The notes beneath the pieces were generated by a model. The model did not search any database, was not told the DNA's origin, and worked only from the letters and a program-made list of their open reading frames with translations. The position numbers and the translations under genes were made by a program. Below, in pieces: positions 32,986 to 42,317 of a stretch of DNA of 64,000 nt (its first letter is position 1; each line of letters opens with the position of its first letter). The stretch is from positions 7,592,071-7,656,070 of the forward strand of contig JAGTTD010000024.1 in NCBI GenBank assembly GCA_018398585.1, in the 5' to 3' direction. Origin of the DNA: Simmondsia chinensis. Its lineage: Eukaryota; Streptophyta; Magnoliopsida; Caryophyllales; Simmondsiaceae.

Positions 32986-33169
32986 GTAGAGTTCACGTCA
33001 CCTGTACCATCTAAACCAGGAGAACCTTGGCGGGAGCATACTGACAACAGATCCACCAACGAAATCAACGTGTACCGTGAATCTTCCTCACCTTTGGTAG
33101 ATGTCTTGACAAGGATGGTGAGACGAAGTCTAGGCATGATGACATATGGTTGGGTAAATTTGATCCCTA

Positions 33170-33406
33170 TGTTTCGTCAACAAATTCGGGGGCGAATTCT
33201 CTCCAACCAGGAGAGGATGCAGCCTTGCCTCCTATGGCGGATTGCATGGCGGCATTGTCACTGGCGGAGGCAGGGGTTGGAGGTTAGATACATGCATTGG
33301 AATCCAAAAGGCTTGGCGGGTGAGACAAGGAAACTTTACATGGCGAAGGCAACCCGAAAGATCCCTTGGCAAATTCGAGGACGAATTCTCTCCAACCGGG
33401 AGAGGA
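33170..33406 (+). repeat. Duplicated pol-end/polypurine segment
   Basis: CAAATTCGGGGGCGAATTCT and CTCCAACCAGGAGAGGATG at 33182-33220 recur as CAAATTCGAGGACGAATTCT and CTCCAACCGGGAGAGGATG at 33371-33408. Only the second copy is followed by the LTR. Confidence 0.7.
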
Positions 33407-34362
33407 TGATGCAGCCGCTAAATGGGTCTTGGCAGGCCAAGCTGAGGAAGCATGTAGGGTCCAAAAATAACAAGAATCGGGCGCCAAGAATGGATAGAAA
33501 GAGACAATCTCGGATCCGTGATTGGCGGATAGCTTGGTGGTAGGGATTAACAGCGGCAAGGAAAGTGATAGAAGCTCAAGCTTGGCGTCACCAGATCTTG
33601 GCGCCACCAATGAAGTCACACGGAAGAGTGTCGTAAACTGTTAGTGTGATTTAGATAGAGTTTTATTTAGATTAGGATTTGTTTTAATATTTCATATTTA
33701 AAGTCTTTATTTAATTTTATTTGTTTATTATTTATTTTAAAAGTGAGCACACTGATTGCAATCTATTCTCAATTTCAATTCAAACATGGGTTTGATTCAC
33801 ACTCTATGTTCTGAGAAATATTTACCATCCGAAAAGAGGAAAAAATAGAGTCTTTGTCTAAAGAAATGCGTTGAGAAAGGGTAGATCCGGTTACATGAAT
33901 CCAATTTTCATTTCATCTGGGAAAAGCCATCTTTTTCTCAACAATGTCCTTGTCATTTGATCCAATAGCATTCCGTTAGGTAGGAACAACGACCCTTCCT
34001 ATCTGATAGAAAAGGATGGCATGATCCTGAACCGATCTTACCTGGGATCGCAAATCCCAAGTTTGTCTATGAAGAGCATATCTAAACGCAGATTACGATC
34101 TCAACCATTAGTTCAAATTTGAGTTTAAATTAGAATAAGAGTCAAATTATGAAAGTCCTCTATTTAAACAAGAGAAGACTTAGGGTTTCATTAGCCAATT
34201 TCTTAGATTTATTTTATTATGTTGATTCTTCTATTCTTTAGAGAGAGAATTAGTATGAATTTTATCTTTCTCCTTGTAATTTTTATTAGAGTTTAATAAG
34301 ATTAAAGGTAAGGCCATCGTTTCCTTCCAGTCCCCCTAATCTTTCGTTGTAGTGCTGCATCA
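33407..34362 (+). repeat. 3' LTR, split by a plastid-DNA insert
   Basis: 956 bp against 651 bp for the 5' LTR. LTR sequence runs to about 33764 (GATTGCAATCT) and resumes at about 34083 (CAGATTACGATCTCAACC). About 18 bp of LTR (CAGCCATTGGATTTATCA in the 5' copy) were lost at the insertion. Confidence 0.88.
33765..34082. other. ycf2: Nuclear plastid DNA insert: three scrambled ycf2 pieces
   Basis: Piece 1 (about 33765-33881, plus strand) reads [25 protein letters not shown] and KKCVEKG, the middle of the plastid ycf2 protein, with one in-frame stop. Piece 2 (about 33882-33996, minus strand) reads [17 protein letters not shown] followed by TAA, the very C-terminus of ycf2. Piece 3 (about 33997-34082, minus strand) reads [19 protein letters not shown] then ILFYQIGR, an upstream part of the C-terminal third. 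The order and strands differ from the plastid gene, so non-adjacent fragments were joined. This fits end-joining of organelle DNA at a break. Not expressed as Ycf2. Confidence 0.88.
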
Positions 34363-34367
34363 TTAGG

Positions 34368-35656
34368 CTAAGAAAAATCTCTTCCGGGGTCAAAATAATA
34401 GTATCCACTACCCAATAATAGTTGGGGCTAGTGGCAATGCCACTAGGATTATGTAGATCTCTTCGAGAGCTTTGTTTTGATATGTAATTCATCCTATAAT
34501 CCCTTACGGATCAAAAGTTATGTGCGTTTAAAGTTATGTGGTCACCAGTGATCCAAGCGATTGGCTAGTGATAGAAGCGGAGCATCCCTTTTTAAAAACC
34601 CTACTTGCCGGTTTTGGGGAGTCTTTTCTTTTCCAAATTTTACTATATTTTCCTTCCACTATTGAAGGTAGGGTTTCTCCAAGAAGGTTCAAGCACAAGA
34701 GAAGAGGCAAATAAGAATCAATCAAGGGCATTGACAACTCTATAAATTTCTCTTTCTTTATTTCTAGTTTATTTACGGTTTTTGAGACTTTGATGGAAAG
34801 AGTAGACTTGTTCTTTAGCGTTGATGGACGGCTAGTAGTTTGAATCCCAAGTTTTATGTTCTTATCCTATAATGGTTGTAATTACATGTTTTCCCGCACC
34901 CTTTGTGGAGAGATTTCATTATTAGATTGTTTTTTCTCTGACATGCTTGTACCAATACTTGATTCTCCAAACATTATGTAATGCAGTGTACTTGTACCTA
35001 GACTTTTGTATAACGGGTTTTCATGAGCAATCATGGGTTGGGGTTTTATCTAGTCTTGGGCACATAACTTAAAAGTAAATTAATTTTAAATTAAGAGCCA
35101 CAAAGGAATTTATTAGTGATATGAGATAACCCATGCAAAAACTCGAGTCATTAGATGGGGTATTGCCCGTATACCTAATTTATTACCCTACCCCCTAATT
35201 GAGTGCTAATTCGAGTTTACATCTTGTAAAGTTCCGTAGAGGATTGTGTTGGACCAAGCCATGGTGTACCGGTTGTTCGCTTTGACTTTGTATCCCAGGA
35301 TTGACCACATGTTGGGTTTGAGAGCCGGGTAAGTTTGGTGACAATGAAATCAGACCTCCAATCTTGGACCTCTCCTAGATCCACCGAAGTTAAATTTAAC
35401 AAAGTCTATAGTGGGCTTCTCCCATCAAACCCACCTTCGTAATCATGGGGCTAATTCTTAACCAAGATGTCATGCATGAAATCTACCTCCATGTTATTGT
35501 TATTTATCCATTCTATCTGGTCCCACTTAGCTGAAACAACAACTTGGTGTTAGTTTGGAGCTTTTTTGGTGTTTTGTTGACTCTCCTAGCAACATATTTG
35601 GTGGTTCAATTTTTCTAAAGTATTTCAAGATTTCTTTTAGTTAGTGTTAGGTTATG
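34368..35656. other. No gene recognised; possible LTR remnant
   Basis: No coding frame or paired repeat identified. Words such as CCTTTGTGGAGAGATTT and GGGGTTTTATCTAGTCTTGGG look like LTR or leader DNA of an unknown element. Nothing firmer can be said. Confidence 0.4.
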
Positions 35657-38314
35657 GCTTTTGATACAGATTTTACATCAAGTGGATTAATGGATTTCTG
35701 TGAGCATTGTGTACATGGGAAGCAGAAGAGAGTCAGCTTCAAGCAGGCAGTGCATTAGACTAAAGGAACGTTGGACTATATACATCCAGATTTGTGGGGA
35801 CCTTCCAGAGTCGCTTCAAAAGGAGATTCCAGGTACTTATTAGCGTTCATTGATGATTATTCACGTAAAGTTTGGGTCTATTTTCTTAAGCAGAAGAACA
35901 AAGTTTATGAAGTCTTCAAGAAGTGGAAGACACTACTTGAAAAACAGACATGGAAGCAGATTAAGAGGTTGAGGACAGATAATGGTATTGAGTTTGTTGA
36001 GGGTGATTTCCTCAAATTATGTGAGAACCAAGGCATTGTCAGACATAGGACTTGTACAGGTCGACCTCAACAATACGAAGTGGCAGAAAGAATGAATAGG
36101 AGGTTACTGAGAAGGCTCGGTGTATGATTTCAAGTGCCGGATTAGGGAGAGAATGGTGGGCAGAGGCAGTTAACATGGCTTATTATCTAGTGAATCGATC
36201 TCCTCTTTCATCGCCTCAGTTGAAGATTCCAGAAGAGGTATGGTCTGGTTCTCTTGCTGATTATTCTTGGTTGTCCTGCTTATGCTTGTGTTAATGATGG
36301 AAAGTTAGAGCCTATGGCCAAGAAGTGTATCTTTCTTGGTTATACGTCAGGTGTGAAGGGATATCGTTTATGGGATACAAAATCTCATAAATTTCTGACT
36401 AGTAGAGATGTTACATTTGATGAGTAAGCTCTACTACAGAAGCCTGATGACAGTAAGATACAGTCAGAAAGTTCAGATCAGCAGCAGGTAGTTCAATTTG
36501 AGAGTATGCAGGCACCTCCAATACAGGTTTCTGATGAGATTGATGAAACAGTAATAGGTTAGCAGGTCGAGCAGCATACAATTGTAGGTGGTAGGTAGAA
36601 AAAGCAGATTAGGCCGCCACGAAGATATGGGTATGAGGAGATGATAGCCTATGCCCTTACTACAACTGAAACAGTGGAAGACAGTGAACCGTCCTTATAT
36701 TCAGAGATTGTATCAAGATCTGACTCTGATAAGTGGCTTATGCCCATGCATGAAGAGATAGAGTCTTTGAAGAAGAATCAGACTTGGCAGTTAGTCAAGC
36801 CCCAAACAAGAAAAAGAGTCATTAGGTGCAAATGGGTCTTCAAACGAAAAGAAGGCATTCCTGGAGTGGAAGATGTAAGGTACAAGGCTCGGTTAGTAGC
36901 TAAAGGCTACAGTCAGGTACACGGTGTTGATTTTCAAGATATTTTCTCACTTGTTGTTAGACATTGTTCCATACGAGTGATACTTGCTTTATTAACTATG
37001 CATGATTTAGAACTTGAGCAGTTATATGTGAAAACTGCATTTTTGCATGTTGAGCTAGAGGAGAGTATTTACATGCATTAGCCTGAAGGCTTCATTGTTG
37101 AGGGTAAGGAAGATCATGTTTGTTTATTGAAAAGATCTTTGTATGGATTGAGGCAATCGCCAAGACAATGGTATAAAAGGTTTGATCAGTTTATGATTAG
37201 TCACGGGTTCTTCAGATGCAAGTATGACAATTGTATGTACTTTAGGAAGACAGATTCAGACTCTTTTATTTATCTTCTGACATATGTTGATGATATGTTA
37301 ATAGCAGCTAAGGAAATGACATATATTGATGATTTGAAAGTAATGTTGAAAAGCGAGTTCGGGATGAAGGACTTAGAAGCAGCTAAGAGGATTCTTGGCA
37401 TAGAGATCAGTAGGGACCGAAAAGCAGGAAAGTTGTACTTGTCTCAGGAGAAGTACATAGAGAAGGTTTTGGACCGATTTCACATGAAGAATGCTAAACC
37501 AGTTAGCACTCCCTTAGTAGCTCATTTTAGGCTTTCAGCATTGGATTCACCTTAGACTGAGGAGGATGTCAGGTGCATTTCATAGGTCCCTTATTCTAGT
37601 GCTGTTGGTAGTATTATGTATGCTCTGGTATATACTCGTTAAGATATTGCTTATGTTGTGAGCTAAGTGAGTAGATACATGGCGAATCCAGGAAAGGAGC
37701 ATTGGCACGCTGTCAGATGGATTCTCAGGTACTTACATGGCACTTCTAATGTTTGTTTAGAATTTGGGAAGAGTAAATGCAGTTTAGTAGAGTATGTTGA
37801 CTCAGACTACGGTGAAGACCTCGATAAGAGGAAATCTACGTCGGATTATGTGTTTTGTTTGGGAGACAGTGCTATCAGTTGGAGAGCCCTTCCCTCTTGT
37901 ATGAGGTGCGTTGCCATCATCTCTTTCTCCTTTGCCAGGTTACCCGTGTCTATAATCAGTTACTGCACAATCAACTACCAAGGCCGAGTATGTGGCAGTT
38001 ACATAAGCGTTTAAGGAAGCTGTTTGGTTGAGAAGTTTGATTAGTGAGATCAGTGTTGATCAGGGCATTGTCGGAGTTTACTGTGATAGCAAGTCAGCAA
38101 TTCACCTAGCGAAAGATCAAATGACGCATCATGATAGAACGAAGCACATTGATGTCAAGCATCATTTTATTAGAGGTCTGATTGATGAGTGAAAGGTGGA
38201 GTTGAAGAAGACTAGTACTGAAGATAATCCAGCAGATATTTTCCCTAAAGTTCTTTCCGGCAAAAAATTCGAGCATTGCTCGAATTTAGTTAGACTTACA
38301 GTTTCAATTTGTTA
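35657..38314 (+). pseudogene. Copia family A pol (integrase, RT, RNase H), plus copy
   Basis: Starts within the integrase zinc region (CEHCVHGKQKRVSF), then YIHPDLWGPSR, LAFIDDYSRKVWVYFLK and RTDNGIEF (integrase core). RT carries WVFKRKEGIPG, ARLVAKGYSQ, LKRSLYGLRQSPRQWYKRFD and the YVDDMLIA active site. RNase H follows (GYVDSDYG-type, here EYVDSDYGEDLDKRKS), then TEDNPADIFPKVLPG, ending at 38314. There are about ten stops, many being TAG/TAA where CAG/CAA or TGG is expected, as in methylation-driven C-to-T decay. A block of about 60 bp (37888-37950) unrelated to copia interrupts RNase H. Gag and protease are missing. Confidence 0.88.
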
Positions 38315-38391
38315 ACCCTAATGTGGGGGTGTTATTGGAGAAGGTGGAGATATTTTAGTTCAGTGATCGAATTTGAGTTAAGGTGGAGATT

Positions 38392-38647
38392 TGTTAGGTT
38401 TATGCTTCAAATTCCGAAATTCTAAGTGGAGGCAACCCGAGAGTCCACCGAAGGGCCCGATCGATCGGGAATGTTACGTAAACCGATCCCACTAGCAGAG
38501 AGCTCACTGATCGATCGGTGAACTACCGATTGATCGGGACCCTCCGATGGATGAGCCGTGTTTTCACACGAGTATAAATAGAGACGTAGGGTTACGTCAA
38601 AAGATATCTAATTCTTTTCAGTGTTTTTCCCCGGTGGCGCTGCACCA

Positions 38648-38691
<44 letters not shown>

Positions 38692-38829
38692 AGTGATCGT
38701 AATTCTTCTTTTTCGATTCAATAATAAAAGCCCCAGTCTTCGCCCATAGTTTTCTCTGCTCTCGATTGTAGAGGGGTTTCCACGGAAATTGTTGTGTTCT
38801 TGTGTTTGATTATTTTTAGTCTATTTTAC
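38392..38829 (+). repeat. Copia family A 3' LTR, plus, truncated at its 3' end
   Basis: Starts TGTTAGGTTTATGC after the polypurine AAGGTGGAGAT. Contains GATCGATCGG palindromes (38458-38519), a TATA box GAGTATAAATAGAGACG (about 38570) and a (GA)n expansion at 38652-38690 that is much shorter in the other copies. The last ~70 bp of the LTR are missing, and minus-strand gag/protease sequence begins at about 38830. Confidence 0.85.
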
Positions 38830-38831
38830 TC

Positions 38832-40140
38832 TGACAGCCCCTTATCACTCATGTGCCCCAATCTCATGTGCCACATCTTAATGATCTCTGTATTTTTCAT
38901 AGAAGATGTAGAAATAGCCACTGACCCTGTCACAATAGAACCTACAAGCTCATAAGAGGTTGCTACCCTTCTACCCTTCATCACAATCAATGCACCATTA
39001 CTGACCCTTATAGCTCTACCTTCAGCTGTGTACTTGTACCCATTGGACTCAAGGGTACCTCAAGAGATAAGGTCCTTTTTGAAGTCTGGAACGTGTCTCA
39101 CGTCGTTAAGTGTCCTGATAGTACCATAAAATATCTTCACACGAACTGTTCCAATATCCATCACCTTACAAGTGGGGTCATTGCCCATCAAGACTACTCC
39201 ACCCTGAATTGACTTATAAGTGGCGAACCAGTCTCTGTTAGGACAAACATGGTAAGAACAACCCGAGACCATGATCCTTTTATCGTTGGACCTTGTCTGT
39301 GACTCGGTTACTAGTAGGACATCAGCATCTCCCTCATCTTTAACTACACTGGCCTCAACGGACTTATGGTGATTCATGTTATCATGTTCCTGCTTATTCT
39401 TAAGCCTATAACAATTTTTCTTTATGTGCCCCTTCTTGTGACAGAAGTTACACGACAGGTTCTTATATCTAGATTTAGACCTAGACTTCTTTCCACCTTC
39501 AGACTCTCTAGTCTCAGTCTTACCTCTAACAAACAACCCATTATCAGAGTTATTCCCAAAGTCAGACAATTCTCTATCAATTCTCTCTTTACTTACTAGA
39601 TTTCTTTTAACTTCATCAGCTGTGATAGTTGGCCTACCACCATATATCATGCTTTCTACAAAGCCTTTGTAAGAATTAGAGAGTGAACACAATAAGATCA
39701 TGGCCTGATCTTCGTCCTTAGGGGTGTCACAAATTATTTTAATTCTTGAATTATAGAATTAAATTCACTAAGATGGTTTCTAAGCAATGTACCTTCCGTC
39801 ATACGAAACGTGAATACCCGGTGCTTTACTGCAAGTTTACTGGAGACCGATTTGTGGAAAATCATCTCTTGCAACTTCTCCCACAACTCCTTGGCGGTTT
39901 TCATCTCCAAGACTTCTGTTAGTACATCATCTGCTAAACACATCTGTATGGCCATGAGAGCCTTATCGTCCAATTCTTCCCATTGTGTCTCTGTCATGTT
40001 ATCCAGTTTCTTCTCTTTTCCTTCCAGTGCTTTCTTCAAGCCATTCTGGGTCAGGGGTCCTTTAACACTGACTTGCCACAAACTGAAGCTTGCTTGATCT
40101 CCGAACTTCTCTACCTCAGATTTGATTGCCGACATCATAG
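38832..40140 (-). pseudogene. Copia family A gag and protease, minus copy
   Basis: From 40138: gag MMSAIKSEVEKFGDQ..., WEELDDKALMAIQMCLADDV, AKELWEKLQEM; stop and frame change near 39730; then gag continues MILLCSLSNSYKGFVESMIYG, the zinc knuckle CNFCHKKGHIKKNC, and protease CSYHVCPNRDWFATYKSIQGG with GNDPTCKVMDIG. The expected LDSGCS catalytic motif reads MVSGCS, so the catalytic Asp is lost. It ends near 38832 in the pre-integrase region. The matching part of the near-complete copy is 44960-46265. Confidence 0.85.
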
Positions 40141-40159
40141 TACCAACTCGAACAACAAG

Positions 40160-40175
40160 GGCTCTGATACCAATT
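40160..40175 (-). other. Primer-binding site next to LTR B
   Basis: The minus strand reads AAATTGGTATCAGAGC, an initiator-Met-tRNA-type site directly 3' of the LTR at 40176-40525. Confidence 0.75.
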
Positions 40176-40525
40176 TGTTAGACCCTAACTATTTAAGATC
40201 ACGCACATGAATTAATGATTCATATATCAAAGTAGCAATAATAAACAAAAGAGATAGGGGAGAACACTAGAAATTACGTGGTTCAGCCGAAGCCTACATC
40301 CACGGAGAGGAGCACTATAATTTCTTTATTTCTATTGGAGTTACATAAGACGTCTCAATTCTCAATTCTCTCAGCTCAAACCCTAATGAGAAAATATACA
40401 AATCTGTTTATATATAGAGCTTCCCACACTAAACCCTCGTGTGACATAGGCCCAAATAAGATTGGCACAAGCCTATAACTTGTAAACCAATCTCAGTATA
40501 ACCAAGCTCCACATATAACCCAACA
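40176..40525 (-). repeat. LTR of a second copia family (LTR B), with sites on both sides
   Basis: 350 bp; minus strand TGTTGGGTTATATG...GGGTCTAACA. Unrelated to the family A LTRs although the gag next to it is family A-like. A primer-binding site adjoins one end (40160-40175). A polypurine-like CTCCAAGTGGGAGAAT adjoins the other (40526-40541). So it sits between a 5' internal start and a 3' internal end. Contains TATATATAGAGC (40410-40421). Confidence 0.8.
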
Positions 40526-40795
40526 ATTCTCCCACTTGGAGTTTGGTTGGATTATTTACTATTGACTTGACCACCCGAGAATTTTAAATTTAGATTTAAC
40601 AATAATACAAGGACCCAACCCAATTAGGTTAATCAACCTGGTCAAACAACCCGTTGACCTAACATGAAAAACCCTAATTTTTTAATTAAAAAAATCAGCC
40701 GCGACTGCACGGCTCCACACGAGACCTAGTTCTTCTCATCATTGACTTCTCCACCGGCCGCCGCGATTCACACCGGCAACCATCAACCATCAATT
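40526..40795 (-). other. Probable 3' internal non-coding end of the LTR B element
   Basis: Non-coding. Begins (minus) next to LTR B with a polypurine stretch. Contains GC-rich CACCGGCCGCCGCG words and stops abruptly at about 40795, where plus-strand copia A RNase H starts. Confidence 0.5.
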
Positions 40796-41284
40796 TGGGA
40801 ACAGTAAATGTTGTTTAGTAGGGTATGTTAACTCATACTATGGTGGAGATCTCGATAAGAGGAAATCTATATCCGGTTATGTGTTTTGTTTGGGAGACAG
40901 TGCTATCAGTTGGAGAGCTTGTCTAGAATCAGCTACTACATAGTCGACTACTAAGGCCTAGTATATGGCAGTTACAGAAGCGTTTAAGGAAGCTGTTTGG
41001 TTGAGAGGGTTGATTAGTGAGATCAATTTTGATTAGGGTACTGTTGGAGTTTACTGTGATAGCCAGTCAGCGATTCACCTTACTAAAGACCAATGACACA
41101 TCATGACAGAACGAAGCACATTGATGTCAACCATCATTTTATTAGAGATCTGATTGATGAGCGGAAGGTGGAGTTGAGGAAGATTGGTACTGAAGATAAT
41201 TCAACAGATATGTTCACTAAAGTTCTTCCCGGCAGAAAATTCGAGCATTGCTTGAATTTAGTTGGATTTACAGTTTCAGTTTGT
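40796..41284 (+). pseudogene. Copia family A RNase H C-terminus, plus
   Basis: Reads CCLVGYVNSYYGGDLDKRKS, GYVFCLGDSAISWRACLES, then stops, TEAFKEAVWLRGLISEI, VGVYCDSQSAIHL, a frameshift, IDVNHHFIRDLIDERKVEL and TEDNSTDMFTKVLPG. It is followed by its own LTR at 41364. It starts abruptly at the LTR B segment. Confidence 0.85.
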
Positions 41285-41363
41285 GAACCTCGATGTGGGG
41301 GTGTTATTGGAGAAGGTGGAGATATTTTATTTCAGTGATTGAATTTGAGTCAAGGTGGACATT

Positions 41364-41762
41364 TGTTAGGTTTATGCCTCAAATTCCTAAATTCTAAGTG
41401 GAGGCAAGCCGAGATTCCCCCGATCGATCGGCAGAAGAGCCCGATCAATCGGGAATGTTACATAAATCGATCCCGCCTGCAGAGAGCTCACCGATCGATC
41501 AGTGAACTACGGATCGATCAAGACCCTCCGATCGGGGGCCATGTTTTCACGTGGGTATAAATAGAGACGTAGGGTTACGTCAAAAAGTATCTAATTCTTT
41601 TGAGTGTTCTTCCCTGGCGGCACCGCACCAAACAAAAGAGAGAGAAAGAGAAGGGGTGATTGTAATTCTTCATTTTCGATTCAATAATAAAAGCTCCAAT
41701 CTTCGCCCGTGGTTTTCTCCCCTCTTGATTGTAGAGTGGTTTCCACGTAAATTGTTGTGTTT
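41364..41762 (+). repeat. Copia family A 3' LTR, plus, truncated
   Basis: Starts TGTTAGGTTTATGCC after CAAGGTGGACATT. Has CGATCGATCGG words (41419-41430, 41491-41520) and GGGTATAAATAGAGACG (about 41551). It stops after AAATTGTTGTGTTT, lacking the last ~70 bp, and abuts a minus-strand LTR tail to tail. Confidence 0.85.
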
Positions 41763-42242
41763 TATACGGAAAAGCCAAAATCCCAAGTACTGAATTCGAA
41801 TCAAATGCCACGACAATCAAGAAGTAAAATAGACTCAAGAGAATCAAACATAAGAACACAGCAATTTACGTGGAAACCCCTCTACAATCGAGAGGGGAGA
41901 AAACTATGGGCCAAGATTGAAGCTTTTATGATTGAATCCAAAAAGAAGAATTATAATCACTCCTTTTCTCTGTCTTTCTCTCTTTTGTTTGGTGCGGCGC
42001 CGCAAAGGGAAAATCTCTCAAAAGAATTGGATTCTTTTTGACGTAACCCTATGTCTCTATTTATACCCACGTGAAAATGCGGCTCCCGACTGATCGTCGG
42101 GTCCCGTTCGATTAGTGAGCTCTTTGCAGGAGGGAATGATTTACATAACATTCCCGATCGATCGGGCTCTTCCGCAGATCCATCGGCGGACTCTCGGCTT
42201 ACCTTCACTTAGAATTTAGGAATTCAAGGCATAAACCTAACA
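41763..42242 (-). repeat. Copia family A 3' LTR (minus copy)
   Basis: 480 bp; minus strand TGTTAGGTTTATGCC... to CTTTTCCGTATA. Preceded on the minus strand by the polypurine-like CAACGTGGAGAT. TATA: minus GGGTATAAATAGAGAC at about 42050-42065. Confidence 0.87.
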
Positions 42243-42317
42243 ATCTCCACGTTGACTCAAATTCGATCACTGAAATAAAATATCTCCACCTTCTCCAATA
42301 ACACCCCCACACCGGGT

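Larger units (their letters stand above)
31489..34362 (+). mobile_element. Small complete LTR retrotransposon, non-autonomous
   Basis: LTRs at 31489-32139 and 33407-34362 both start TGATGCAGC and end GCTGCATCA, a perfect 9-bp inverted terminus. The element is flanked by TTAGG (31484-31488 and 34363-34367). The primer-binding site TTGGTATCAGAGTACAG follows the 5' LTR at 32141 (initiator Met tRNA type). A purine-rich AACCGGGAGAGGA precedes the 3' LTR. The internal region is only 1267 bp with one 270-codon frame and no protease, RT or integrase, so it must depend on another element. GAGGACGAATTC-type words before the 3' LTR recall the end of gypsy pol. The 3' LTR is enlarged by a plastid insert. 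Confidence 0.9.

Noticed and set aside
33765..34082. Expressed ycf2 fragment
   Set aside because: Three out-of-order pieces in mixed orientation with a stop; a nuclear plastid-DNA insert.
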